A stretch of 64,000 nt of DNA from Planctomycetota bacterium (GCA_026386955.1 JAPLMQ010000294.1:36714-100713), one strand, 5' to 3'; shown: positions 45,554 to 55,392, counted from the stretch's first letter. The notes: a model not told the origin generated them from the letters alone. Numbers and translations: made by a program.

Positions 45554-48500
45554 GACTTGTCCTTGGCTCCCAGTTCCTTGAGGCGCTTGGTGGCCGCCTC
45601 GGCGGTGCGTCGATCGCCGGCCTGCTCAGCCAGGCGCAGCGATGTCTCGAATGTCTTGACCGCCGTCGGACGGTCTCCCCTTGCCAGCAAAACCTCAGCC
45701 AGATGCAGATTGTTTGCGGCCAGCGGCGTGCGGCCCACGCTCCGTCGGAGCGTGTTCAAGGCGTTGTCGGCCTGTCCGGCCCGCCACTGGATCCAACCCA
45801 GTGTATCGAGGAACTGGGCGTTGTTCGGCGAAACCTGGGCCGCCCGCTCCGCCATCGGAAGGCCGTCCGCGGGGCGATTGAGGTCCTCACTGAGAAGATA
45901 GGCAAGATTGTTGAGGATCGTCGCGTCGTCGGGCGCGGTCTGCAGGATGCGGCGATAGGCGGCCTGGGCGTTCTCCAAGTCGGCGGTCTGGTGATAGGCG
46001 GTCGCCAGCAGGCGGTCATAGAGGTCGCGGTCGGGCGAGCCGGCGGCGGGCGGCGTGATCTTCTTGAGGCGGGCCAAGGCGTCGGCGAAATGGCCCTGAG
46101 TCATGTCGAGGTTCGCCAAGGCGAGGTCGAAGCCGAAGCGGCGGGGGCCTTGTGGCTGGGCTTCGAGGAGGGCGACGGCGCGTTCGCGCCCCAGCGAGGC
46201 CGCCATCGCGCCGGCGATCGAGTTGACCTGGGCGGCGTTGACGGCGGCGTCGAGCGCCTGCCCGAAGCCGGTGGCCGCCTGGTTGGCGTCGCCGGTGGCG
46301 GCCAGTGCGCGGGCCTGGAGGGTCAGGAGCCCGGGGTTGCCCGTGACGGACTTGCCCTCGTTGCGGAGGAGTTCGACGACGGCGGCGGGCTTCTTGGCGG
46401 AGAGGAGGAAGTCGGCGAGTTCGGCGAGGCTCACCGGCCCGGGGGCCAGCTTGAGCGCCTCGCGGAGGCGCTGCTCGGCGACGTCGTTCTTGCCTTCGAG
46501 GCGGGCCGAGGCCGCGGCGAGCCGGGGCCAGGCGGGATCGTTGGGCGAGAGGCGGGCCGATTCCTCGAGGAGGCGCTTGAGGGGCGTGAACTGGCGCGAG
46601 CGGAGGTAGAGGTCGCCGAGCATGGCGCGGGCGGACATGTCCTGGGGCGAGCGTTCGAGGAGCATCGTGATCTGCTGGGTCGCCTCGTCGAGCTCGTCGC
46701 GGCGGATGAGGAGGTTGGCGAGGGCGCGGCGGGCGCGGTCGAGCCCGGGGTCGAGCTCGATGGCCTTGCGGAGGTCGCCGACGGCGGCCTGCTCGGTGGA
46801 GGGGTCGAGGGCGAGGAGGCCGGCGCGTTCGTAGTAGACCACGGCGCGGTCGGGGTCGAGCTGCACGGCGCGGTTGAGGGCCGCGAGGGCGCGGGGACGG
46901 TCCTTGCGGCCGGCGGCGATGAGGGCCTCAAGCAGGGCGGTGCCCCCGTCGGGCGGGAAGTCGGCGACGATGCGCTTGAGCAGCGCCTCGGCGTCGTCGA
47001 GCCGGCCGGCGCGGGTCAGGGCCTCCACGCAGCGGTGCGCGAGCATCTTCTCCTTGGGGTCGGCCTTGAGCAGTTGCTGATAGAGCTCGACGGCCTTGCC
47101 GCTCTGGCCGCGGTCGAAGTAGACGTCGGCCAGCTCGCGCGTGGCGGGGCGGGTCTTGGTGTCCTCGAGCTGCACGGCCTTCTGGTAGACGGGCTCCGCG
47201 GCGTCGAGCTGCCCGATGCTCACGATGAAGCGGGCGAGGAAGACGTAGTCCCCCGCGGTCACCTTGCTTCCGAGGCCGGCGACGTGGTCCTCGAGGATCT
47301 TGCGCCCCTCGGCGGCGCGGCCGACCATCGCCCGCACCGTCGCGGCGACCGCGGCGTTGGCGGTGACCGGGTCGGCCTTGAACAGCTCGTCGGCGGTCTG
47401 CACGGCTTCGTCCTGCCGGCCCAGGCGGGCCAGCAGCAGCGCGAGGCTGCGGCGGACGCTGGCGTCGTCGGGGCGGGCCTTGGCGTTCTGGCGGTAGAGC
47501 TTGACCGCCAGCTCGGCGTCGCCGTACTGCCCCTCGTATGCGAGGTAGGTGGCGGAGAGTGCGGCGTCCTGGGGCGCGAGGCGGTAGGCGTTGCGGAGGT
47601 TCGTGAGCGCCTGGGTGCGCAGGCCCTGGGCCGCCTGGGCGATGGCGAGGTTGCGGATCGCCTCGACGTTGTCGGGGCGCTGCTCGATGGCGCGGGAGTA
47701 GGCCTTGGCGGCGCTGGCCATGTCGTTCTTGGCGCGGAGCACGTCGCCCAGGAGACGCCAGTTGTCCGACCCGATAGGGCGGGCCGCCAGCGCGCGGTTC
47801 AGGAGCGACTCCGCCTGGTCGTACCGGCCGCGGGCGGCCTCAAGCCGGCCCTGGTAGAAGGCGCCCTGCGCCTGGTCGAGGTCGAGCTTGGCGGCGCGGG
47901 CGGCGAGGCCTTCGGCCGCCGGCCAATCCTTGGCCGTCACGGCCTCGGTGAACTGCATCTCGACCACCTGCGCGTGGTCGGGCTTGAGCTTCGCCGCCTC
48001 CGCTAGCGAGGCGAGGGCCTCATCCTTGCGGTTGGTCCGGCGAAAGAGGCTGTAGCGGTCGAGCGCCTTCTGGAACGGGTCGGTCTCCTGCTCGATGATC
48101 TTCTCGAGCGTCTTGACGTCGTCGACCTTCCCCTCGGCCAACTGGGCTTGGAGGATCGCGATCGTGTTCGCGTCGCCGCCCGCCTTGGCCGCGGCCTCGA
48201 GGAAGACGCGGGCCCGGTCCGTGGGCTCGCCCAGGCGGATGAGCATCGAGAGCGAGCGGACGTCCTTGGGGCTGACCTCCAGGTGCGCCTCGAGCGTGCG
48301 GATGGCCTCGTCCTTCTGGTTGGCGGAGGCGTAGATCTGGGCGATCGCCTGGGCGATCTCGGGAGTGTCGTTGCTGTTGAGCTGGCGGAGCAGCTTGATC
48401 GCCTGTTCGCGCTGGTCGGTCTGGCTGAGCAGGGCGGCCTTGAGGAGCAGGGCCCGCGTGTCCTTGGGATCGACGCGCAGCACGGCCTCGATCTGCCGGC

Positions 48501-50016
48501 TGGCGTCCTCGTTCTGGCGGAGCTGCAGGTGGAGCTGGGCCATCTCGAGGCGGGCGGGGACGAAGTCCGGGCGCAGGGTGAGCAGGCGGGTGAGCCGGTC
48601 GATCGCGGCCCCGTTCTCCTTGAGCGCGGCGCGGGCGCGGGCGGAGAGCAGGAGCACCTCGGGGTCGGAGTCGTGGTAGGCGGCGCTGGCCTTGTCGAGC
48701 CGGACGACCGCCTCGGCGAAGTTCGACCGGAGCATCGCGACGCGCCCTGCGAGGACCATGCCCGCGGGCGCCTGGGGCGAGTCGGTCTCGATCTGCTTGA
48801 TGACGAGCTCCGCCTTCTTGAGCAGGGCCTCGCGCGCGGCGGGGTCGGTGGCGGCCTCGGCCTGGCCGAGGATGAGCATGGTGCCCGAGATGTTCGCGTT
48901 GGCGCGGTAGGTGCGCTGTTGGAGCACCTCGATGCTCGTGCCCCGCAGCGGGGTGGAGCCGACGCGATCGAAGATCTCGGCCGCCTCCGTGGGGTTCGCG
49001 ACGTTGTTGACCGACTGGGCGAGCAGCAGGGCAATGCGCGGCTCGGCGGGGTTGGCCTTCACCGCGGCGCGGAGCAGCGTCTGGGCCCGCTGCCGGCTGG
49101 CGGCGATGTCGGCCTGGGTCGCGCCCTTGGTGGGGGTCATCAGGAGGTTGGCCGCGTCGATGACGCAGCGCACCGGCTCGGGCTTGGCGATCAGGGCCGA
49201 CTCCACGGCCGCGAGCATCTTCTGGGCCTCGGTGGCCTGCCCCGCCTCGCGGAGGAGGCTGACGTGGTCGACCAGCCGACGGAGGTCCTGCGGATCGCGG
49301 GCGACGGCGTCAGCGGTGGTCTTCACCGCGAGCTTGCGCAGCTCGGCGGCCAGCGCCGGCTGCCCGCCGGGGCGGTCCTGCAGCCGGGCCTCGAGCATGC
49401 AGTAGATCGCCAAGTGGACGGCGACGTCCTGGTCGTCGTGGATGGCCTTGAGGGAGGCCTCGAGGTCCTGGCGGGCGATCTTGCGGTCGTCGCCCGCCAC
49501 GTCGATCGCGAGCATGCGCTCGACCTGGGCGATGCCGCGGTACTTTCGGGCGGCGGCCGAGTTGGGGTTCGAGGTCAGCGCGAGCTGGGCCTTCTGCAGC
49601 ATCTGGTCCCACGAGCTGGGGTCGCGCAGGTCGCGCCCGAGGCTCATGTAGAGGGTCATGAGCTTGTCGAAGGTCTGGGCGTTGGTGGGGTCGAGGTTGG
49701 CGGACTTGTTGTAGTAGGCCAGCGCGCTGGTGAGGGTCTGCGTGGCGTCGAAGGGGGTGGTGACCTCGACCTTCTGGAGGACGTCGGCGAACTTCACCAG
49801 CAGGACGGGGTCGTTGTCGCGCGAGCGCAGGGCCTTGAAGTACTGCTCGGCGGCGCGGGTCCAGTTGCCCTGGGCCGCGGCGGCCTCGCCGCGCGCGACC
49901 AGCTCCGTGGCGCTGGTGCGGATGACCATGTACCAGTACCCGCCCAGGGTCAGGGTGATGACGACGATGATCCCGATGAGCAGGACCACGAATTTGGTGT
50001 TGACGCGTCCACGCAT
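45550..50016 (-). CDS. Giant TPR-repeat protein of the exopolysaccharide/exosortase operon
   Basis: A 1488-residue protein made almost wholly of tetratricopeptide repeats after one N-terminal anchor helix (TKFVVLLIGIIVVITLTLGGYWYMV), so the repeats are probably periplasmic. Repeat consensus is visible throughout, for example LNRALAARPIGSDNWRLLGDVL, YSRAIEQRPDNVEAIRNLA and AVQLDPDRAVVYYERAGLLAL. Large TPR proteins of this kind (PrsT-like) are found in PEP-CTERM/exosortase exopolysaccharide loci; the assignment here rests on position and layout. It ends 4 bases inside the chain-length gene and starts 6 bases after the exosortase gene. A scaffold role for the synthesis or export complex is inference. 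Confidence 0.88.
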   Translation of the reverse strand: MRGRVNTKFVVLLIGIIVVITLTLGGYWYMVIRTSATELVARGEAAAAQGNWTRAAEQYFKALRSRDNDPVLLVKFADVLQKVEVTTPFDATQTLTSALAYYNKSANLDPTNAQTFDKLMTLYMSLGRDLRDPSSWDQMLQKAQLALTSNPNSAAARKYRGIAQVERMLAIDVAGDDRKIARQDLEASLKAIHDDQDVAVHLAIYCMLEARLQDRPGGQPALAAELRKLAVKTTADAVARDPQDLRRLVDHVSLLREAGQATEAQKMLAAVESALIAKPEPVRCVIDAANLLMTPTKGATQADIAASRQRAQTLLRAAVKANPAEPRIALLLAQSVNNVANPTEAAEIFDRVGSTPLRGTSIEVLQQRTYRANANISGTMLILGQAEAATDPAAREALLKKAELVIKQIETDSPQAPAGMVLAGRVAMLRSNFAEAVVRLDKASAAYHDSDPEVLLLSARARAALKENGAAIDRLTRLLTLRPDFVPARLEMAQLHLQLRQNEDASRQIEAVLRVDPKDTRALLLKAALLSQTDQREQAIKLLRQLNSNDTPEIAQAIAQIYASANQKDEAIRTLEAHLEVSPKDVRSLSMLIRLGEPTDRARVFLEAAAKAGGDANTIAILQAQLAEGKVDDVKTLEKIIEQETDPFQKALDRYSLFRRTNRKDEALASLAEAAKLKPDHAQVVEMQFTEAVTAKDWPAAEGLAARAAKLDLDQAQGAFYQGRLEAARGRYDQAESLLNRALAARPIGSDNWRLLGDVLRAKNDMASAAKAYSRAIEQRPDNVEAIRNLAIAQAAQGLRTQALTNLRNAYRLAPQDAALSATYLAYEGQYGDAELAVKLYRQNAKARPDDASVRRSLALLLARLGRQDEAVQTADELFKADPVTANAAVAATVRAMVGRAAEGRKILEDHVAGLGSKVTAGDYVFLARFIVSIGQLDAAEPVYQKAVQLEDTKTRPATRELADVYFDRGQSGKAVELYQQLLKADPKEKMLAHRCVEALTRAGRLDDAEALLKRIVADFPPDGGTALLEALIAAGRKDRPRALAALNRAVQLDPDRAVVYYERAGLLALDPSTEQAAVGDLRKAIELDPGLDRARRALANLLIRRDELDEATQQITMLLERSPQDMSARAMLGDLYLRSRQFTPLKRLLEESARLSPNDPAWPRLAAASARLEGKNDVAEQRLREALKLAPGPVSLAELADFLLSAKKPAAVVELLRNEGKSVTGNPGLLTLQARALAATGDANQAATGFGQALDAAVNAAQVNSIAGAMAASLGRERAVALLEAQPQGPRRFGFDLALANLDMTQGHFADALARLKKITPPAAGSPDRDLYDRLLATAYHQTADLENAQAAYRRILQTAPDDATILNNLAYLLSEDLNRPADGLPMAERAAQVSPNNAQFLDTLGWIQWRAGQADNALNTLRRSVGRTPLAANNLHLAEVLLARGDRPTAVKTFETSLRLAEQAGDRRTAEAATKRLKELGAKDKS

Positions 50017-50022
50017 ACGGCG

Positions 50023-52179
50023 CTATTCCCTTGCTCCCCGCGAACTCGCGGGGGCGGAGGCCTCGGACGACTTTCGCACCGGCCAGCGGCCGTGGGTCAC
50101 GTCGTCCCAGTCGGGCAGGCAGGCCATGATTTCGGGCAGGGCGGCGGAGAGGAACGACTCGGCCCGCAGCAGCGCGGCCTGGGGGTCCTCGACGTCGAGC
50201 GTGCCGACCTCGATCTTGCAGTAGTAGCTGTAGCGGTCGCGCGGGTCGAAGCCCTGGAGGCGGACCATGTCGGGCGTCGCGAGGAACCGGCCGTTGGCGG
50301 CGAAGAAGTAGAAGACGTTGGCCTGGCGGTTCCCGCGCAGGCCGAAGGTGAAGCGCGTGGCGTCGAAGTCGAGGGCGGGGATGGCGACGTTGCCCGCCTG
50401 GAGGAGGCTCTGGGCGGTGATTGCGCCGGGCTTGCGGTTGTATTGCGGGCCGGAGAGCCTCATCGGCACGCGGGTCACGCCGCGGTTGCCCAGCCCGCCG
50501 GCGACGAAGCAGCGCTCGGGCACGTGGGGGACGGTGTCGGGCGTGCCGGTGTAGTAGGCGACGTGGAGGGTGATCTCCGCGCCGACGCTGCCTTCGGGGA
50601 CGGAGGTGTCGCGGTAGATCCGCATGATGTGCTGGAGGGTGCCGAGCTCCTCCTCCTCCTCGGCGCTGATGCGGCGGTCCTCGCCGACCTTGGCCCAGGT
50701 GCCGACGCGGGCGGGGATCTGGAAGAGCGGGTGGCGGACCTCGACGGTGTCGCGGTGGCGCACGACGCCGTTGGCCCAGAGGATGCTGTTGAGCCCGATC
50801 ACGCCGCAGGCCAATGCCCCGGCCCCGATGGCGAGCCCGAAGGTCTGGGCCCGTCGGCCTTGCGGGCGACGCGGCGCGCGGACGGGCGGGGCGGCGGAGT
50901 CGGCATCGGGGGCGGCTTTCGCGGCGGCCTTGGGCGGGAGCGAGAACCGGCGGGCGGCGACGACGCTCCCGACCAGCCCGAGCACGGTCAGCGCCAGGAG
51001 GCCTGTGGCCGTCGGGCGCGAGAGCCAGTCGCCCAGCAGCCCTTCGCGGACGGAGGCGAAGAGCAGGATGTAGGTCAGCCCGACGAGGATGGTGAAGCCC
51101 GCGCCGAAGAGCACGCCCTGCACGATCCACGCGGGCTTCACCGGCGTCGGCGAACTGGGGGCGGGCGGGTTGGCCAGCGCCCCCGGTGGGGCGGGCGCGG
51201 CCGGCGACGGCGCGGCGCCCTCGGGCGGGGCGTCCTGGATGATCAGGTGGTCGAGGATCCAGCCCAGGAGCAGGAAAAGCCCCAGGGCGGGGATGAGCAT
51301 GAGCAGGCCGATGAATTTGTGGACGTCGCCCGCCGCCAGCTCGGCGTTGACCAGGAAGAGCAGGCCCATGACGGTGACGCGGGCGACGTTGACCGCGACG
51401 GCGATGGGGACGGTCATGCAGACCATGATCAGCCGCTGCCACCACGCGCGGCGGGCCAGGAAGGCGACCGCCACGCCCATCGCCATGAAGGCCATGAGCA
51501 TGCGCAGGCCCGCGCAGGCCTCGGCGACGTTGAGGTGCCCCAGCGACTTCACGCCCTTGGCGATGTTGATCGTCGAGCCCTCGACGCTCGCGTCGATGGT
51601 CAGGAAGTTGAGGCAGACCGTCGCGGCGCGGGCGGCGAGGATCTGCAGGCGGAAGGCGATCTCGTCCCAGAGGCGATCGGAGACCTTCACGGCGAAGACC
51701 AGGTAGACGATCGGGAACCAGGAGATCCTCATCACCGAGGGCCCGAGCATGAACAGGACCAGGCCCAGGAGGGCCAGGATCATCGAATAGCCCTGGAGCA
51801 TGTCGTTGCGCCCCGGGGAGATCCACCACGCGTAGCTGATGAGGCCGACGAAGAAGACCGCGAGCCCGGGCCAGAAGACCCGGCGGGGGGCGCGGGCCAG
51901 CTCGGCCCGTCGCTGGTAGAGGTAGTAGATGGCGATGAAGGGGATGACCAGGGAGTGGGACCAGTCCTGGTTGAGCGAGCCGGAGAAGAGGTTGCGCAGG
52001 ACCGCCAGGACGGAGGGGGAGGGGGCGTTGGTGGCGATGCGGACGGTGCGCCAGAGGAAGTCGCCGTGGAGGACGACGAAGAGCGCCGCGATGACGGCGA
52101 TCCACACCCACCCGGGTCGGGTGACGGCCCGGGGAGCCGGCGCGGCGTTGGGCAGGCTGGTGGCGGGTGTGCTGGTCAT
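50023..52179 (-). CDS. Exosortase (EpsH type) fused to an EpsI domain
   Basis: A 718-residue membrane protein. The N-terminal half is an exosortase, the transpeptidase-like enzyme that processes proteins with PEP-CTERM-type tails. Its catalytic triad is visible as Cys222 in VAEACAGLRML, Arg267 in VNVARVTVMG and His287 in GDVHKFIGL, among about eight helices. Low-complexity linkers at about 320-345 and 425-455 and extra helices follow. The C-terminal part (about 460-700) is EpsI-like (DUF3485): VRHPLFQIPARVGTWAKV, YYTGTPDTVPHVPERCFVAGG, FYFFAANGRFLATPDM. Fusions of these two domains are known; here it is in an exopolysaccharide operon, between the Wza-like gene and the TPR gene. No PEP-CTERM substrate is seen in the window. 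Confidence 0.93.
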   Translation of the reverse strand: MTSTPATSLPNAAPAPRAVTRPGWVWIAVIAALFVVLHGDFLWRTVRIATNAPSPSVLAVLRNLFSGSLNQDWSHSLVIPFIAIYYLYQRRAELARAPRRVFWPGLAVFFVGLISYAWWISPGRNDMLQGYSMILALLGLVLFMLGPSVMRISWFPIVYLVFAVKVSDRLWDEIAFRLQILAARAATVCLNFLTIDASVEGSTINIAKGVKSLGHLNVAEACAGLRMLMAFMAMGVAVAFLARRAWWQRLIMVCMTVPIAVAVNVARVTVMGLLFLVNAELAAGDVHKFIGLLMLIPALGLFLLLGWILDHLIIQDAPPEGAAPSPAAPAPPGALANPPAPSSPTPVKPAWIVQGVLFGAGFTILVGLTYILLFASVREGLLGDWLSRPTATGLLALTVLGLVGSVVAARRFSLPPKAAAKAAPDADSAAPPVRAPRRPQGRRAQTFGLAIGAGALACGVIGLNSILWANGVVRHRDTVEVRHPLFQIPARVGTWAKVGEDRRISAEEEEELGTLQHIMRIYRDTSVPEGSVGAEITLHVAYYTGTPDTVPHVPERCFVAGGLGNRGVTRVPMRLSGPQYNRKPGAITAQSLLQAGNVAIPALDFDATRFTFGLRGNRQANVFYFFAANGRFLATPDMVRLQGFDPRDRYSYYCKIEVGTLDVEDPQAALLRAESFLSAALPEIMACLPDWDDVTHGRWPVRKSSEASAPASSRGARE

Positions 52180-52307
52180 CGTAAGTCGAAGGGCAAAGCG
52201 CAGCCGTCGAAACGCCGGCCCCTCCCTGCTCCCCTAGCTCCTACGCAAGCCGGACGGCGTTGTTTTCAACGCGGTCCGGGTCGCGTTCAATCAGTCGCGG
52301 GCGTCGC

Positions 52308-53834
52308 TCATCGCGAGACCGGCTCGGCGCCGAACACGTCGCCGCCGAAGTTGCGGTCGAGAATGAACCCGAATCCGTAGGACATGCGGAAGCCGTTGCG
52401 GAAGACCGCCAGCGGCGTGGCAATCCAGTTGGTGCCGACGTTGACCATGTCGTTGGGCTTGAGGAACAGGTCGGGCTGCTCGCCGTCGAAGATCGCCTTG
52501 AGGTTGAGGCGGACGGTGGCCTCCTGGTTGTCGCCGATGCGGCGGATCAGGTCGACGCGCTCGGGGATCGCCAGGGGCGAGAGGTTGCCCGCGCTGGTGA
52601 CCAGTTGCTTGAGGTTGAGCTCTCGCTCGCCGGGCAGGAGGTAGGTGCCGGGGCGGGAGATCGCGCCGCCGATGTAGACGTTGCCGATCGCGGGCGAGGG
52701 GACGTGGATGATGTCGCCGGGGCGGATGACGACGTTGAAGTTCAAGTCGCCGTCCAGGAGCTTGTTGTAGGGCACCTCGATGATGCGCTGGGCGACCAGG
52801 GGCAGGGCGGCCTGGGTGGCGCTGGAGATGCCGGGGATGGCGCGGGCGGTGACGATGCCCGAGGCGCGGGTCTGGTAGTTGCCCGGCGCGCTGCCGGGCT
52901 TGTAGACCACGCCGGGGTTGGCCTCGGCGACGCGGATCCACTTGCCTTCGACGTTGACCCAGGTCTGGCGCTGCTTGTTCTCGTCGAGCCCCGCCTGCAT
53001 CCCCGGGGGCGGGGCGACGGGGGTCGCGGGCGTGGCGGCCGGCGCCTTGGGCGCGGCCGAGCCCTCGAGGCCCTTGGTCAGGTCGTCGACGACGTCCGCG
53101 GCTCCGCCGACGGTGGGGCGGGTCTTGGGGCCCGCGCCGCCGGTGACGTCGGGCGTGGGCGTCGCGGCGCCTTCGGGCTGGACGGGGCGGATGACGTAGA
53201 GCTTCTTGATGCGGCCGGGGACGCCGCGGGCGAGCGCCATCGCGTCCATGATGCGGAAGTCGCTCTTGGGCAGGGTGTACTGGCCGATGCCGGTCCCGGC
53301 GACGGTCGGCTCGCCGATGACGGTGTAGGTCCGCTGCCGGCCTTCGAGGACGATCACACTGACGGTGGCGTTCTTGAGCTGGCCGCGCTGCTCGAGGATC
53401 TGGGCGATCTTCTTCTCGATTTGGCTGGGCGTGAAGCCCGCGGCCTTGAGGTCGTTGATGACCGGGAGGCGGATCATGCCCAGTTCGTCGATCTTGCGGG
53501 TCTGGATCGACTCCACGCCCGGGGCGATGAGCTCGAAGACGTTGACGGTGAGGGTGTCGCCCGGGCCGACGACGTATTCGCTCAGGTCCGGCACGAGGTC
53601 CTCGGCGGTGACCTCGGAGAGGCCGACGGTTCGCTGAGGGGGCTCGTCGATCACGTCGAGCTGGTCGAGGATCGGGAGGACGACGGGGGTGTTCTTCCAG
53701 CGTCCGGTAACCGAGGGGTCGAAGAAGGATTTGACCTCGCAGCCGGCCAGGAGCGTGAGCCCCGCGCCGACGACGAGAGCCGACTTGACCTTCCGACCGC
53801 AACGCCGCCCATATTGATCGATGCGCTTGAGCAT
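52308..53834 (-). CDS. Wza-like polysaccharide export lipoprotein
   Basis: A 508-residue outer-membrane exporter, first gene of the exopolysaccharide operon. A lipoprotein signal ends in LTLLAGC (lipobox, acylated cysteine). The Poly_export domain follows (SEYVVGPGDTLTVNVFELIA, LGMIRLPVINDLKAAGFTPSQIE), then SLBB-type beta-grasp regions (YTVIGEPTVAGTGIGQYTLP; YIGGAISRPGTYLLPGERELNL), with a Pro/Gly-rich insert at about 225-275. The ATG at 53834 gives a short basic start; a GTG at 53849 is an alternative. Between this gene and the exosortase gene lie 128 bases with no feature I can name. Wza-like proteins form the outer-membrane channel for polysaccharide export. Confidence 0.9.
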   Translation of the reverse strand: MLKRIDQYGRRCGRKVKSALVVGAGLTLLAGCEVKSFFDPSVTGRWKNTPVVLPILDQLDVIDEPPQRTVGLSEVTAEDLVPDLSEYVVGPGDTLTVNVFELIAPGVESIQTRKIDELGMIRLPVINDLKAAGFTPSQIEKKIAQILEQRGQLKNATVSVIVLEGRQRTYTVIGEPTVAGTGIGQYTLPKSDFRIMDAMALARGVPGRIKKLYVIRPVQPEGAATPTPDVTGGAGPKTRPTVGGAADVVDDLTKGLEGSAAPKAPAATPATPVAPPPGMQAGLDENKQRQTWVNVEGKWIRVAEANPGVVYKPGSAPGNYQTRASGIVTARAIPGISSATQAALPLVAQRIIEVPYNKLLDGDLNFNVVIRPGDIIHVPSPAIGNVYIGGAISRPGTYLLPGERELNLKQLVTSAGNLSPLAIPERVDLIRRIGDNQEATVRLNLKAIFDGEQPDLFLKPNDMVNVGTNWIATPLAVFRNGFRMSYGFGFILDRNFGGDVFGAEPVSR

Positions 53835-53928
53835 AATCGAGTTATCCACCGAGGCCCGCGGATCGTAGGCCGGGATTCGAGGTTTCAGGACGATTTCGGG
53901 CCGTCTATTTTTGCCCAGATCGAAAACT

Positions 53929-53945
53929 TATCGGTACATATCGGT
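53929..53945. promoter_or_regulatory. Ten-base-phased direct repeat upstream of the exopolysaccharide operon
   Basis: TATCGGT occurs at 53929-53935 and again at 53939-53945, a spacing of exactly one helical turn, in an AT-rich patch about 95 bases upstream of the Wza-like start. The whole divergent gap (53835-54261) otherwise holds no gene I can support. Phased direct repeats are typical of sites for activator-type regulators. This is only a candidate. Confidence 0.35.
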
Positions 53946-54261
53946 TCAACTTGCCTATCTTCCGCATTTACCCATCTTAACGAGGCATCGTACCGGGTTG
54001 TCGTTGGGTCCGCCCAACCTCTTCCGGCTCTAGCCCGCAGTTCCTGGGGGTCCAAGGGGGCGCAAGGTCGGCACGATCCCTGCGGCCGCCCAGAGTCATA
54101 TAGGTAGAAGGATCGGACGAATGCGGAGGTCGTCTTAAGCCCGGGGGGGCAGCCGGTTGCCCAAATCGTCCATGAAGGCCACAATGCCACCCCGCGACGC
54201 CCGGCCCCGGGAGGCGGAAATGACCCCGGGACGGCGGCGGGAAGGCCAGGCGGGTCCTTAT

Positions 54262-55302
54262 ATGCCCCTCAACATCAGCATCATCGGCGACGGCTCGATG
54301 GCGACGGTCTGCGCCCTGCTCCTGGAGAGCCGAGGCCACCGGGTCACCGTCTGGGGCGCCCACGGGGACCACGTCGCCAGCCTGATCCAGACCCGGGAGA
54401 ACCGCCGCCACCTCCCCGGCTACCGCATCCCCGAGTCGATCCGCCTCACCGCCGACGACCGCCAGGCCTTCCGCGACGCGGAGTTGATCGTCTCCGCGGT
54501 CCCCACCCAGTACATGCGGGCGATCTGGGAACGCCTCGCCTCCCACCTCCCGCCCGCAGTCCCGATCGTCTCCGTCGCCAAGGGCATCGAGACGAACACG
54601 CTCCTGCGGCCGACGCAGATCATCGCCGACGTCCTGCACACGACCGAAAAGGCCCCGGACAACCCCGACCGCCGGGCCCGCCCGCTCGCGGCGTTGTCCG
54701 GCCCCTCCGTCGCCGACGAACTCGCCCGCTGCCTCCCCGCGACCGTCTGCGCCGCCAGCGACGACGAGGAGTTCGCCCGCGTGGTGCAGAAGGCCTTCAC
54801 GACCCACTGGTTCCGGGTCTACACCAACAACGACCTGCTGGGCGTCGAGCTCGCGGGGGCGACCAAGAACGTCATCGCCTTGGCGGCGGGCATCCTCGAC
54901 GGGCTCCAGGCGGGCAACAACGCCAAGTCGGCCCTGCTCTCGCGCGGCCTCGCGGAGACCGTCCGCCTCGGCCTCGCCATGGGCGCCGCCCAGGAGACCT
55001 TCTTCGGCATCGCCGGCGTGGGTGACCTCGCCACCACCTGCTTCTCCCCGACCGGGCGCAACCGAACCTGCGGCGAGCAGCTCGGCAAGGGACGCAAGCT
55101 CGACGACGTCCTCTCCTCCATGCGCGGCGTGGTCGAGGGCGTTCCCACCACCCGGGCCGTGGTCGCCTTGGCCAAGAAATACCGCGTCGACATGCCCATC
55201 ACCCTCGCGGTCGACCAGGTCCTGTTCGAGGGCCTCGACCCGATCGAGGCGATCAGCAAACTGATGAGCCGCGAGCCCCGGTCGGAGCGCGAAGAGCGGT
55301 GA
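54262..55302 (+). CDS. gpsA: NAD(P)H-dependent glycerol-3-phosphate dehydrogenase
   Basis: A 346-residue cytosolic enzyme reducing dihydroxyacetone phosphate to sn-glycerol-3-phosphate for phospholipid synthesis. Landmarks are a Rossmann loop at the start (MPLNISIIGDGSMATVCALL; GDGSMA in place of the common GAGSWG), IVSAVPTQYMR, PIVSVAKGIE, ALSGPSVADELARCLPA, VELAGATKNVIALAAGILDGL with the catalytic lysine, and FFGIAGVGDLATTCFSPTGRN. The start at 54262 is chosen because the extra 35 upstream codons have no family similarity. It is divergent from the exopolysaccharide operon. Confidence 0.95.
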   Translation: MPLNISIIGDGSMATVCALLLESRGHRVTVWGAHGDHVASLIQTRENRRHLPGYRIPESIRLTADDRQAFRDAELIVSAVPTQYMRAIWERLASHLPPAVPIVSVAKGIETNTLLRPTQIIADVLHTTEKAPDNPDRRARPLAALSGPSVADELARCLPATVCAASDDEEFARVVQKAFTTHWFRVYTNNDLLGVELAGATKNVIALAAGILDGLQAGNNAKSALLSRGLAETVRLGLAMGAAQETFFGIAGVGDLATTCFSPTGRNRTCGEQLGKGRKLDDVLSSMRGVVEGVPTTRAVVALAKKYRVDMPITLAVDQVLFEGLDPIEAISKLMSREPRSEREER

Positions 55303-55392
55303 TCGCGCCCAAGTCTGCCGCTTCCGCCCCTTTCGCCCCGTGATGTAGTACAAACAGGGATCGCCACGCACTCTTCCCGCGGAGCCGTTTTC

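Noticed and set aside
48148..52380. A 1410-codon plus-strand open frame
   Set aside because: It is the antisense of the TPR, exosortase and Wza-like genes, with a shadow composition of Gly, Val, Glu, Asp and Arg and no domain.
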